DNA of 64,000 nt from Fusibacter bizertensis. Its GTDB lineage: Bacteria > Bacillota > Clostridia > Peptostreptococcales > Acidaminobacteraceae. The first letter of the stretch is position 1, and each line of letters starts with the position of its first letter. The stretch is taken from assembly GCF_029914245.1 (NCBI RefSeq), contig NZ_JARYZI010000004.1:124001-188000 (forward strand). Reading direction: 5' to 3'. Shown here in pieces: positions 34,573 to 43,290 of the stretch. Made by a program: the position numbers and the translations under genes. The notes under the pieces were generated by a model. That model did no database searches, had not been told where the DNA came from, and saw nothing but the letters and a program-made list of their open reading frames with translations.

Positions 34573-35892
34573 TTATGTATAATTAAAAATTTCTAATATT
34601 TGTGTAAATGTGTCATTCTCATATTTTAAGTCATTTGTTATATTTTCATATTTTCGTAAAATATCTCTCACAATTTCAAGTCCTAAGCCTCTTTGCTTTC
34701 CTTTGGATGTAAAGCCATTTTCCCTCAATTTATAAATAGGAGGCATGTCTTTAACTGTGTTAGATATAACCACCATTACACGATCTGATCTTTTGATAAC
34801 TGCTATTGTTATTTTCGGATTAGTTGTATTTTCTGCTGCTTCAATGGCATTATCCATAAAAATACCTATCACCCTGCACAGCTCTACAATATCCATATCA
34901 ATCCTTATGTTTTCAACAATTTGGATTAGCACGGATATACCTGCATCCTGAGCTCTCAGGACTTTCAAAGCAAACAAGCCTTTTAATTCAAGTTGTTCTA
35001 GATAACTTAAACGGTCAAGTGTCATATCTATATTTTCATTTTTTTGTGATACCATAACAATTTTATCTTCAAAGTAGGCCCGAAGTCCATTCATGTCCTT
35101 TGCTTCAATATAACCTGATAAAGAGGCCAAAATATTTATATAATCGTGTTTGAATTTTCTGATCTCTTTATGCATTGTTTCTATTTCTCTTGTATACATC
35201 ATCAATTGCTCTAATTCATTTTCTTTACTTTTTAATTCTATGATACTGGTTCGTGATTTTACAAAAAAGAGTGCTGCAATCAGGATCGCACTTACAATAA
35301 CCGTCATAATAACAAGTAAAATCGCTCTAGAGATGGTTGTATAAGAGGTCACTGAAAAGGTTAACCAATACAAAAACAAAAAAAGCCCCATAGCTAACAG
35401 TCCGACAAAGCTCGGAAGTTCTCTGCTGCGAATCGCTCTGACCATTTGCTCTCGCTTGCCAATTAATTTTCTAAGTGCTAATGCAATTGAACAAGAAAAA
35501 ACAAACATCAAGATTAAAGATACAAAATATAGAAGCGGATTATTTCTAAATCTTTCTGCTTCTAATACAGAACTTTGGATAAAAACAGATAAAACAGTCA
35601 TGGAAAGGATATCAGATAAAATAGCAATAATCATACTTATAGATAAGCTCAATATGTTGATGAGAACTTTTTTATTTGACAGAAAAAAATAAACAAACAA
35701 GCCCAGTAAAAACAAGCCTCCCAGTGAACTTTCCTTGATTTTAAGTATGCTCTCTATAAGAACGATAAAACTTGTTAATCCTATAAGTATCGATAAATCT
35801 TTTATAATCACAATTCGTTCTCTTAACATGATCTTACTAACAAGTAAAACTAGCCCTATTGTAGACAATGACTGAAAAAAATACACCATCAT
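34573..35892 (-). CDS. agrC: Sensor histidine kinase, AgrC-like (GHKL)
   Basis: 439 residues from the first of two ATGs that follow GGAGGG; the longest frame adds 36 residues without a ribosome binding site. The N-terminal 210 residues hold six or seven membrane helices, as in AgrC. The dimerisation box is RKFKHDYINILASLSGYIEAKD (His near residue 243), followed by a GHKL ATPase domain with GIFMDNAIEAAEN (N box) and KQRGLGLEIVRDIL (G box). It should sense a cyclic peptide made from the agrD genes upstream and phosphorylate AgrA. Confidence 0.9.
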   Translation of the reverse strand: MMVYFFQSLSTIGLVLLVSKIMLRERIVIIKDLSILIGLTSFIVLIESILKIKESSLGGLFLLGLFVYFFLSNKKVLINILSLSISMIIAILSDILSMTVLSVFIQSSVLEAERFRNNPLLYFVSLILMFVFSCSIALALRKLIGKREQMVRAIRSRELPSFVGLLAMGLFLFLYWLTFSVTSYTTISRAILLVIMTVIVSAILIAALFFVKSRTSIIELKSKENELEQLMMYTREIETMHKEIRKFKHDYINILASLSGYIEAKDMNGLRAYFEDKIVMVSQKNENIDMTLDRLSYLEQLELKGLFALKVLRAQDAGISVLIQIVENIRIDMDIVELCRVIGIFMDNAIEAAENTTNPKITIAVIKRSDRVMVVISNTVKDMPPIYKLRENGFTSKGKQRGLGLEIVRDILRKYENITNDLKYENDTFTQILEIFNYT

Positions 35893-36044
35893 ATCGCCCT
35901 CCATATAGTAGATTATACCATATTGTGTAATCAAAGGCATATGATGATGCATGTCAAATGGAAATGTTCTTCTCTCTCTAAGGTTCTTACTAAATAGCAT
36001 TGGCTATAGGTAACATTTTAAAATTTCATGATTTTGTACTCATT

Positions 36045-36200
36045 TTATTCTTCAGTCTCTAGTATAATTAATTCTTCAGGGTATGGGATGTCATCAATGA
36101 GCAAAAAGCTACCGTTATCATAATTGTCAGTATAACTTAAGACAACTTTTTCGATTACCTGAGCTACATGTGCTTCAAGTTTTTCTTTGAAATTTCTCAT
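36045..36200 (-). CDS. agrD: AgrD-like autoinducer precursor 2 (no cysteine at core position)
   Basis: 51 residues, too short for ordinary gene calls. GAGGAATTA precedes the ATG. It aligns without gaps to the other peptide at 36252-36410: N-terminal amphipathic helix (MRNFKEKLEAHVAQVIEKVVLS), core region and an acidic tail with IDDIPYPEEL, the pattern of the AgrB-recognised AgrD tail (S. aureus DEVEVPKEL). The ring-forming cysteine position (residue 30) is Gly, with Ser at 31 (GSFLLI). The mature signal may be a serine lactone, or it may be a decoy or inactive copy. Confidence 0.8.
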   Translation of the reverse strand: MRNFKEKLEAHVAQVIEKVVLSYTDNYDNGSFLLIDDIPYPEELIILETEE

Positions 36201-36251
36201 TAATTCCTCACTTTCTGGTAAGAAAACCCTACTCGAATTATGATCGATTAA

Positions 36252-36410
36252 CTACTCTTCCTCACACTCAAGTTTTATAAGCTCACTCGGATATGGAATC
36301 TCATCAATCATAACAAATGTACAATCATCTGAACGGTCTGAAAAGCTAAGAATGACTTTTTCAAGCGTTGACACCGCTTTTGTTTCAAGTGTTTCTTTCA
36401 AATTTCTCAT
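36252..36410 (-). CDS. agrD: AgrD-like autoinducer precursor 1 (cysteine core)
   Basis: 52 residues. ATG at 36408-36410 lies 26 bases inside the agrB end, with GAGAGGAA upstream. An amphipathic N-terminal leader (MRNLKETLETKAVSTLEKVILS) is followed by a core with Cys30, CTFVM, and the tail IDEIPYPSELIKLE. S. aureus AgrD has CDFIM followed by DEVEVPKEL, so position and pattern agree. AgrB should cleave the tail and close a thiolactone between Cys30 and residue 34 or 35. A second cysteine near the C-terminus (residue 49) lies in the tail. Confidence 0.88.
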   Translation of the reverse strand: MRNLKETLETKAVSTLEKVILSFSDRSDDCTFVMIDEIPYPSELIKLECEEE

Positions 36411-36984
36411 AGTTGTTCCTCTCTTCCTTCATAATCTTATAAGTAATTGGCAAAATATATAATAGAGCAATAAATGCTCCCATTACCAAAAGAAATTTAA
36501 CCGTAGGATCAGGGACAATTAGTATTAATCCCACTACGATAAAGCTTCGAATTATAGCATCTTTTTTTAATTTTTCTCTTACTTTTTTCTGCACAATCGG
36601 TTTTTTATGAGTATCTGAAGGTGCGTACAGATAAGCAATAACGGGGATTGCCCAGGCGGCTGCAATGCTTATATAGGGGTATATATCCACATGAACAACC
36701 ATCCAAGGCAATATTACGAAAAAGGTCATACTGGAAATCAAACATTTTAGTGATGATTTGGCATGCAGACCTTGTGATTTTTGTCTTATAAAATTGTAAG
36801 AAGCAAGTGTAATGATGGTTTCTAAGAAAATACCTAATAAAAATGATATGACTAAAACGGCAATTAATTTTGAAAAACTCAAATAAAACATCTCAATACC
36901 ATATTTTAATCTAATCGCCTTAATAGAACCTGGTTCTGCATCAAATTTACTATTTACATAATCATAATATCTTTGTTTAACCAT
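36385..36984 (-). CDS. agrB: AgrB-family autoinducer-processing membrane peptidase
   Basis: 199 residues. The catalytic pair of AgrB is present: His in SQGLHAKSSLKC and Cys seven residues later (about residues 74 and 81), the same spacing as S. aureus H77/C84. About five or six membrane helices follow. It cuts the AgrD C-terminal tail and cyclises the peptide at the membrane. The start has GAGG seven bases upstream, and the 3' end overlaps agrD1, so synthesis of enzyme and substrate is coupled. Confidence 0.92.
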   Translation of the reverse strand: MVKQRYYDYVNSKFDAEPGSIKAIRLKYGIEMFYLSFSKLIAVLVISFLLGIFLETIITLASYNFIRQKSQGLHAKSSLKCLISSMTFFVILPWMVVHVDIYPYISIAAAWAIPVIAYLYAPSDTHKKPIVQKKVREKLKKDAIIRSFIVVGLILIVPDPTVKFLLVMGAFIALLYILPITYKIMKEERNNYEKFERNT

Positions 36985-37005
36985 AGATTTGCCTCATTTC
37001 AATAA

Positions 37006-37590
37006 TCAAGAGTTCGGCTCTACACCTAAGTAACGTATTAGTTCATCACAGTCGTACTTTATCCGATCAATTTTATAGAAAATAAAAACTCTTCTTAGTG
37101 ATATCTGTCCTCGGTTTAGAAGGATCTGTTCTATTCCACTTTCATTCTCTTTAACGATAAGTTGAATTTGAAAATTATATACTTTATCATCCCCTGCATA
37201 GTTGGCATCTTTAAGCTTCAACAACTTAAACTTAATATCCAAGTTACTGTTAAATGCTGCAATGGATGGTGTAAGTATCTCACTTTTTCCTATAAGGTAT
37301 TTTTCATAAAATCTGTCAGTATATAAGCCACTCATACGTGCTTTAACATAGTTTTCAATATTTTCATCTAAAATTTCAGAATGCGTTAAAGCACCATTTT
37401 TATTTAACTTTATGATGTTATTCCCTTTAGTTATTTCTTTATATGTGTTTGGAGAAACATTATATATGGATTCAAAGTATGTATTGATTGTATTTTCAAT
37501 TATTTTATCTTTAAAGATTACCACCACTAACATCAGACAGATGAGAATCGTTATAATGGCAACCGCCACAGAACTAATTCTATTTTTCAT
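37006..37590 (-). CDS. Membrane-anchored protein of unknown function, first gene of the agr operon
   Basis: 194 residues. One N-terminal membrane helix (about 7-28, VAVAIITILICLMLVVVIF) and an extracytoplasmic domain of about 165 residues. The region SGLYTDRFYEKYLIGKSE followed by LTPSIAAFNSNLDIKFKLLKL clearly resembles the protein at 54246-54836 (CYTDEFWNYMIGN, LTAPIAAQNRECDIKVKA). I do not recognise the family; the shape (helix plus NTF2-like alpha/beta domain) is compatible with, but does not prove, a small-ligand or peptide-binding fold. It lies 21 bases upstream of agrB with AAGGAG at its own start, so it is probably made together with the quorum system. Confidence 0.75.
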   Translation of the reverse strand: MKNRISSVAVAIITILICLMLVVVIFKDKIIENTINTYFESIYNVSPNTYKEITKGNNIIKLNKNGALTHSEILDENIENYVKARMSGLYTDRFYEKYLIGKSEILTPSIAAFNSNLDIKFKLLKLKDANYAGDDKVYNFQIQLIVKENESGIEQILLNRGQISLRRVFIFYKIDRIKYDCDELIRYLGVEPNS

Positions 37591-37643
37591 ATCTTCTCCT
37601 TATTGTCGAATTTTATCTTGCATGAAAAGATAATCTTGTCTAC

Positions 37644-37709
37644 AATATAGCGTTAAACGTACATAGCAACTTTATTTTTTCCTAAATGGTGGTTTTTACT
37701 TCCTAAATG
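37644..37709 (-). promoter_or_regulatory. agr operon promoter with 21-bp-period direct repeat (probable AgrA site)
   Basis: Two identical 10-mers CATTTAGGAA (minus strand, at 37700-37709 and 37679-37688) are 21 bp apart, the spacing typical of LytTR binding sites. The proximal copy ends 29 bp upstream of a TATATT -10 box (37644-37649). The -35 region (AAGTTG) is poor, as expected for an activator-dependent promoter. The predicted start near 37637 lies 47 bases before the first gene. Confidence 0.7.
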
Positions 37710-37788
37710 AACTTGTCTATGGTCTAGTGACGTGTTAAAATAAACTAATTTTATGTTAAGAAAATTCAATAAATCTATGGAGGAAAAC

Positions 37789-39291
37789 ATGACATTAACC
37801 TCACAAATAACATATAGTAGCACAAGAGCAACAAAAAATAAGCAAGAAGAAGCTACTTTTTCTGATGCAGTCTTAAAAGGAATTGCCAAAGATGGAGGAC
37901 TATTTGTCCCCTCAAAATTCCCAAACTATCCACTTACAGACGCATTAATTAACACCTCTTACGCCTCCCTTGCTAAAGCTATATTTAGTTTATACTTAAC
38001 CGATTTTACTGAGATAGAGATAGAAAAATGCGTCGATGCTGCCTACGACTCAAAATTCAGTTGTGCAAATATTGTACCTCTTAAGACTTTTGGCGAGGTA
38101 AGTTTTGTAGAGTTATTTCATGGTAGCACTTTAGCATTTAAAGATATGGCATTATCTATATTGCCATATTTTTTAAAAACAGCAGCTAGCAAGCTTGGCG
38201 TTCAAGATGAAATTGTTATCTTAACTGCTACTTCTGGTGATACTGGTAAAGCAGCGCTTGAAGGTTTTTCGAATTTAGATGGTATCAAAATCATCGTTTT
38301 TTATCCAACGGATGGCGTCAGTGAAGTACAAAAAAAACAAATGACGACACAAGAGGGAAATAATGTTTCAGTTATTGGAATCACAGGGAATTTTGATGAT
38401 GCGCAAACTGGTGTCAAAAATATGTTTCTCGATGAAGCGTTAAAAAATTTGCTCGCTGAAAAAAATTATCGTTTTTCTTCTGCGAACTCAATTAACATTG
38501 GAAGGTTGTTGCCTCAGATTGTCTATTACTATCATGCTTATCTTGAACTCGTAAGAGAGGGCACCATCTCAAGTGGTGATTTGATCAATGTAACTGTACC
38601 TACTGGTAACTTTGGCAATATACTTGCAGCTTATTATGCAAAAGAAATGGGACTTCCAATCAACAAATTTATATGTGCTTCAAATGTCAACCATATACTC
38701 ACTGACTTTATCAACACAGGTATATACGATATTGATCGTGCTTTTGAAGTTACCAAATCGCCATCAATGGATATATTGATTTCTAGTAATCTAGAGCGTC
38801 TTCTTTACGCACTTAGTGATCAAGATGCAAGCGAAGTTAACCGTTTGATGACAGATTTGAAATCAAATCATCGATATGTTATCTCTAATGAGATGAAGAA
38901 GAAACTTTCTACTTTTTATGGTGGTTTTGCCACTGATACAGAAACACTCGAAACGATAAATACACTCTACAAAGCGCAGCATTATCTCTTAGACACTCAT
39001 ACAGCAGTAGCTTACAAAGTATATAGTGATTATGTTAAAGAAACTGGTGATCACACACACACACTTATCGCCTCAACTGCTAGTCCTTACAAATTTGCTG
39101 GTGCAGTAGCTTCGGGGTTAGGTATAAATGATGGTCATCATAATGACTTTGAGCTGATCCACATGCTCTCAAAACATACGGGCCTGGCTATACCAAAACC
39201 TATTGAAAACCTCGATTTGCGAGTAGAAAGACACACAAAAACCATCTCAAAAGACGCACTTAAAGAAGAAGTACTTCATATCTTAACTTAA
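37789..39291 (+). CDS. thrC: Threonine synthase
   Basis: 500 residues from the ATG with GGAGG (longer frame adds 12 residues). It begins YSSTRATKNKQEEATFSDAVLKGIAKDGGLFVP, as in the long (fungal/proteobacterial-like) threonine synthases. The PLP lysine lies in FHGSTLAFKDMAL near residue 110, and the cofactor phosphate is held by the TATSGDTGKAALEGF region. It converts O-phosphohomoserine to threonine. No other threonine pathway genes are adjacent. A 21-bp terminator stem follows. Confidence 0.95.
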   Translation: MTLTSQITYSSTRATKNKQEEATFSDAVLKGIAKDGGLFVPSKFPNYPLTDALINTSYASLAKAIFSLYLTDFTEIEIEKCVDAAYDSKFSCANIVPLKTFGEVSFVELFHGSTLAFKDMALSILPYFLKTAASKLGVQDEIVILTATSGDTGKAALEGFSNLDGIKIIVFYPTDGVSEVQKKQMTTQEGNNVSVIGITGNFDDAQTGVKNMFLDEALKNLLAEKNYRFSSANSINIGRLLPQIVYYYHAYLELVREGTISSGDLINVTVPTGNFGNILAAYYAKEMGLPINKFICASNVNHILTDFINTGIYDIDRAFEVTKSPSMDILISSNLERLLYALSDQDASEVNRLMTDLKSNHRYVISNEMKKKLSTFYGGFATDTETLETINTLYKAQHYLLDTHTAVAYKVYSDYVKETGDHTHTLIASTASPYKFAGAVASGLGINDGHHNDFELIHMLSKHTGLAIPKPIENLDLRVERHTKTISKDALKEEVLHILT

Positions 39292-39323
39292 AAAGGGACT
39301 GTTGCAAGATAGCCTTAAAATAA

Positions 39324-39370
39324 AAAAATGACTATAACAATTCAGTTCTGAATTGTTATAGTCATTTTTT
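39324..39370. terminator. Bidirectional terminator between thrC and pepD
   Basis: 21-bp stem (AAAAAATGACTATAACAATT and one further pair) with a six-base loop, flanked by A and T runs on both sides; serves two convergent genes. Confidence 0.9.
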
Positions 39371-39384
39371 GGTATGCTAACACA

Positions 39385-40836
39385 TTATTTCATGCGTTTA
39401 AGAACTTCACATAAAAATTCATAAGTTCTCGCTGTCGAGCTGATACTTAGTCTTTCAAATGGTGTATGCACATCATGCATATCTGGTCCTAAAGAAATCA
39501 TATCAATATCGCCTACTTTTTCTTTTAAGAATCCACATTCAAGTCCTGCATGGATAGCATCGATTTTGAGTTCTTTACCATACAAGTCATGATATGTTGT
39601 TTTCATCAACTCTCGCGTTGGAGATTCTACTTTAAACGACCACTCTGGATAATCGGCCATAAGAGAATTTTCAGCACCTACAGCTTCACATACAAGCGCC
39701 ATAACTTCATTTAACTCCTGCTTTTTAGAATTAACTGAACTTCTAACTGCATTGGTAAGCTTTAGCGTATCACCAAATTGTTCAAGAACACCCAAATTAT
39801 TAGAAGACTCTACTAGGCCTGGAATTCCAGCACTCATAGTGTACACACCAAAAGGTGTAAGTCTCAGAAGCTTTTCTATCGCATCCCTTGTAGTTTGTGA
39901 GAAAACTTGTTCCGGAACTTGCGTCTTTTTAAGTTCCAATCTAATTTCTGGATCTGCAACTTCATACTCGTTTTTAAATGTAGCTTCAATCGATTCAACA
40001 AGATCTTCTAACAGATATTTATTTTCATGATCCACAGTGAACTTCATGACACTACGTTTTGCAATAGAATTCATTTTCTCTCCACCATAAATTTCATAAA
40101 GTTCATAAGGGAAATGTGCTTTAAAGATGGAAAGTGTTCGTCCTATTAGTTTGATGGCATTTGCACGATTTTTATCGATTTCTGCTCCTGAATGACCACC
40201 TGCTAATCCTGCTATAACAAGCTCATAAGCCAGTGGGAGCATGCGATTAGTATATGAAATTTTCAAATCAGCAATATTGTTTACGCCACCAGCACAAGAT
40301 GCCAAAAGCGTGCCCTCTTCTTCAGAATCAAGGTTAATGAGTACATCCCCTTTTACATGTTCTGGATCAAGCGCGATTACCCCATCCATTCCAGTTTCTT
40401 CAGCGGTTGTGAAAAGCGCAATAATTTTCGGGTGCTCTAGTGTAGTACTTTCAAGAATACTCATTGCTATTGCAACAGCTACACCATTGTCAGCTCCTAA
40501 AGTTGTACCTTTTGTTTTGATCCAATCTCCTTCAATCACAATAGGAATTGGTTGTGTATTAAAATCAAAATCTAATGTATCCAATTTGACACAGACCATA
40601 TCTGTATGTCCCTGTAATATAACACTTTTAGAGTGCTCATAACCCGGTGTTGCTGGTTTAGTTATGATTATGTTATTGGACGTTTCTCTTACAACTTCAA
40701 GGCCCAACTTTTGAGCAAATGATTCCAAATAAGTTGCTACAGCCTCTTCATTTCCAGATTCTCTAGGTATTTGTGTCAAAGTTTCGAAATTTCTAAAAAC
40801 ACTTTCAGGTTCTAATCCCTTAAGTACGCGTTCCAT
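39385..40836 (-). CDS. pepD: Aminoacyl-histidine dipeptidase (M20 family, Xaa-His dipeptidase)
   Basis: 483 residues from the ATG with AAAGGGG eight bases upstream; the longer TTG start is within that site. Metal-binding motifs of M20 peptidases: ILQGHTDMVCVK, TLGADNGVAVAIAMSIL, TTAEETGMDGVIAL and DLDSEEEG-type region, with the late LGPDMHDVHTPFERL. It hydrolyses cytosolic dipeptides with broad specificity, using two metals. It stands alone on this strand; a weak hairpin (40874-40893) precedes it. Confidence 0.94.
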   Translation of the reverse strand: MERVLKGLEPESVFRNFETLTQIPRESGNEEAVATYLESFAQKLGLEVVRETSNNIIITKPATPGYEHSKSVILQGHTDMVCVKLDTLDFDFNTQPIPIVIEGDWIKTKGTTLGADNGVAVAIAMSILESTTLEHPKIIALFTTAEETGMDGVIALDPEHVKGDVLINLDSEEEGTLLASCAGGVNNIADLKISYTNRMLPLAYELVIAGLAGGHSGAEIDKNRANAIKLIGRTLSIFKAHFPYELYEIYGGEKMNSIAKRSVMKFTVDHENKYLLEDLVESIEATFKNEYEVADPEIRLELKKTQVPEQVFSQTTRDAIEKLLRLTPFGVYTMSAGIPGLVESSNNLGVLEQFGDTLKLTNAVRSSVNSKKQELNEVMALVCEAVGAENSLMADYPEWSFKVESPTRELMKTTYHDLYGKELKIDAIHAGLECGFLKEKVGDIDMISLGPDMHDVHTPFERLSISSTARTYEFLCEVLKRMK

Positions 40837-40873
40837 ATAAAAATCCCCTTTCAAACTCTCGTTTTTTAAGAAT

Positions 40874-40893
40874 GGTTAGATTCTCTTCTAACC
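40874..40893 (-). terminator. Weak hairpin after the GH13 gene
   Basis: GGTTAGA-AGAGAA-TCTAACC, with only a broken T-rich stretch after it on the minus strand; possible weak terminator. Confidence 0.35.
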
Positions 40894-40924
40894 CAAACGA
40901 TATTGTCAGGTTCATTTTATCATA

Positions 40925-42829
40925 TTATTTCAAGATTCTAAAGGAAAATGCGTCCAGTACCAAGCTCGCTTGTTCATCAACAGATAGTTTATAACCATTG
41001 TAAACATCTTCAATAAAATCCAGATTGAGAGATTTAAGTGATATGGTCTGTTTACGTTCCTCCAAGTTTATAATAAAAGTCAATGTTTCGTCTTTATATT
41101 CTTTCGAGTAAATTAGCATTTCAGATGCTTGATCATAACTTATAAACTTCATATCCATTTCTTTCATTGCTGGGTACTGATTTCTAAGAGCAATCATTTG
41201 TTTTACGTGCGCTTTTAATCCTAAATTTTGCTCTGCTTCATCCCATACCATACACTGACGGTTACCATCATGTACTCCAAAAAGTCCAATTTCACTTCCG
41301 TAATAAACGCTTGGCGACCCTCCAAAAGACATTTGTAGTAAAAAAGCTATTTTAACCAATCTTTCGTCTTCCCCCAACATAGTATGAAGTCTTGATGTAT
41401 CATGACTATCAAGAAGATTGAACATATTGATGGCGATATTTTTAGGATAACTTACTAGTAATCTACTGATATTATCTTTAAATGCCTCAACACCAAAATC
41501 TTTATACATCGCTTCACGACTTAATAGATGCCATACTGGATAAGTAAACTCATAATTCATCACTGAATCAAATTGATCACCGCGTAACCACGGAGTTGAA
41601 TCATCCCAGTTTTCACCAAGAATGAATAAGTCAGGTTTTATAGCTCTTACTGCCTTTTTAAATTTTCTCCAAAACGCATGAGAAACTTCGTTTGATACAT
41701 CTAATCTCCAACCATCAATATCATATTCTCTGATCCAATACTCTGCAACATCTAACAGATATCGCTCTGCAACTGGATTCCCTGTTCGCCATTTTGGCAT
41801 ATTTGGGGTGAAAGCAAAAGTTTCGTAGTTAAGCGCACCGGCCGCCATATAACCTGTTGGTGCCGGAAATCCCTTAGCATTTATCGGAAAATTAATAACT
41901 GGTTCCTTAATTAGATGAAAACACTGTGCATACTCTGAACGCATACCATTTTTAACGACATCTTGAAAAAAGGGATGCTTGAATCCACAGTGATTGAATA
42001 CAGCATCAAGCATAACCTTGATGCCTCTTTTATGCGCTTCATCCACAAGTATTTTAAAAGCTTCGTTGGTACCAAACTCTGGATCTATCTTAAAATAATC
42101 GATTGTATCATATTTGTGTGTTGTAGGCGCTTCAAAAATCGGTGTAAAATAAATTCCTGTCGCACCAAGATCTTTTATATAATCGAGTTTAGATATTATC
42201 CCCTGTAGATCTCCGCCAAAATGCATCTCATTTGTCACTTCTTTATGACTTCCCCATGGTAGAACATGTGGCTTGTTTAAAGATGGATCACCATTTGCGA
42301 ATCTCTCAGGAAAAATTTGATACCAGACAGCATCTTTCACCCAAGATGGTGCTGAAAAGACGTCTTCTTCATTTAAGTATGGAAAGTTAAAAAAGTCATT
42401 TAATGAAGATAGCATCTCAGGATGTAAAGAAAGATCATATGCACCATGTGCACCGTAAAAAAAGCGTTCATCGCTATTTACTGATTCCTTAAAAAGCTCA
42501 AAACCATATCTAGTACGCTTAAACTCTGGTTTAATTTCAATAAACCAATAATCATATAAATGATCACTATAGTCTTTGACCATCGCCATGGGTGAATCTT
42601 TATCACTTGCCCAAGTATGCGTTTTAGTAAAATCAGGGTCCTCATTTTTGGATTGATGCTCAATCATCTCAGCTTCAGTCATTTTTCTCCAATTAAACGG
42701 ATCTCCCCATACCATGTTGACATTGCTAATGTCACCTTTTGCAGTTCTAAGCCGAATATGAACTGTATCTTTATCAAATGCATAAGCATATTTGCTTTTT
42801 GCTTCGTGGTAAATCGCATGTATATTCAT
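40925..42829 (-). CDS. Alpha-glycosidase of the neopullulanase/cyclomaltodextrinase type (GH13)
   Basis: 634 residues. A CBM34-like N-terminal domain (about 1-125) precedes the GH13 barrel. Catalytic regions: VMLDAVFNHCG (region I), DGWRLDVSNEV (nucleophile Asp), LGENWDDS (acid/base Glu) and NLLDSHDTSRL (third Asp). The sequence WYQIFPERFANGD is typical of cytoplasmic cyclomaltodextrinase/neopullulanase/maltogenic amylase. No signal peptide, so it hydrolyses imported maltodextrins or cyclodextrins. AAGGAG precedes the start. Other glucan enzymes lie at 45.4-51.8 kb. Confidence 0.93.
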   Translation of the reverse strand: MNIHAIYHEAKSKYAYAFDKDTVHIRLRTAKGDISNVNMVWGDPFNWRKMTEAEMIEHQSKNEDPDFTKTHTWASDKDSPMAMVKDYSDHLYDYWFIEIKPEFKRTRYGFELFKESVNSDERFFYGAHGAYDLSLHPEMLSSLNDFFNFPYLNEEDVFSAPSWVKDAVWYQIFPERFANGDPSLNKPHVLPWGSHKEVTNEMHFGGDLQGIISKLDYIKDLGATGIYFTPIFEAPTTHKYDTIDYFKIDPEFGTNEAFKILVDEAHKRGIKVMLDAVFNHCGFKHPFFQDVVKNGMRSEYAQCFHLIKEPVINFPINAKGFPAPTGYMAAGALNYETFAFTPNMPKWRTGNPVAERYLLDVAEYWIREYDIDGWRLDVSNEVSHAFWRKFKKAVRAIKPDLFILGENWDDSTPWLRGDQFDSVMNYEFTYPVWHLLSREAMYKDFGVEAFKDNISRLLVSYPKNIAINMFNLLDSHDTSRLHTMLGEDERLVKIAFLLQMSFGGSPSVYYGSEIGLFGVHDGNRQCMVWDEAEQNLGLKAHVKQMIALRNQYPAMKEMDMKFISYDQASEMLIYSKEYKDETLTFIINLEERKQTISLKSLNLDFIEDVYNGYKLSVDEQASLVLDAFSFRILK

Positions 42830-43000
42830 GTTAATTTCTCCTTTGATTGAATTTACTCAAAAATGTAAATTGAATTACTTCCTCTACAACTACATTATAT
42901 AAAACCATAAGGCAAGAGCAAAGGTGATCATCATGTGAATAACACAATCAAAATAACTATTTTATCCACAAATAAAACGTTTCATTTCACATTTTGTTTT

Positions 43001-43069
43001 TTTGCAAAGTTAACTATACAAATTTTGCAAAGTATGCTATACTAAATTTGCAAAGTTAACTATACAATA
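43001..43069 (+). repeat. Three 23-bp direct repeats upstream of the HTH gene (operators)
   Basis: Copies begin at 43001, 43024 and 43047, each TTTGCAAAGT followed by TAACTATACAA or ATGCTATACTAA. The middle copy contains an extended -10 (TGC-TATACT, 43035-43043). The period of 23 bp is close to two helical turns. They sit directly before the HTH start, so an autoregulatory operator array overlapping the promoter is likely. Confidence 0.75.
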
Positions 43070-43078
43070 AAAGAGGTG

Positions 43079-43288
43079 ATGGTTATCAAATCGAAAATAC
43101 AAGAATTAAGAAAGCTTCAAAAGTTATCACAAGAAGAACTCGCATCAGCTGTTGGTGTTACCAGGCAAACAATTACATCTATAGAAGTAGGGAAATACAC
43201 TGCATCTCTTGCGCTAGCTTACAAAATCGCCAAGTACTTTGGATTAACCATCGAAGAAGTATTTGATTTCTCAGAATTGGAGGATTGA
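43079..43288 (+). CDS. Small Cro/CI-type HTH regulator (YgzD-like)
   Basis: 69 residues, nearly all an HTH_3 domain: IQELRKLQKLSQEELASAVGVTRQTITSIEVGKYTASLALAYKIAKYFGLTIEEVFDF. ATG at 43079 follows AGAGGTG; a GTG codon precedes it. This compact regulator type is typically found before small membrane-protein genes and represses its own operon. The three 23-bp repeats immediately upstream are the obvious binding sites. Two membrane-protein genes follow with 2- and 13-base gaps. Confidence 0.9.
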   Translation: MVIKSKIQELRKLQKLSQEELASAVGVTRQTITSIEVGKYTASLALAYKIAKYFGLTIEEVFDFSELED

Positions 43289-43290
43289 CC

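Noticed and set aside
43001-43069. 23-bp repeats considered as a CRISPR array
   Set aside because: Only three copies, head to tail with no spacers, and no cas genes; an operator array overlapping a promoter is the better reading.
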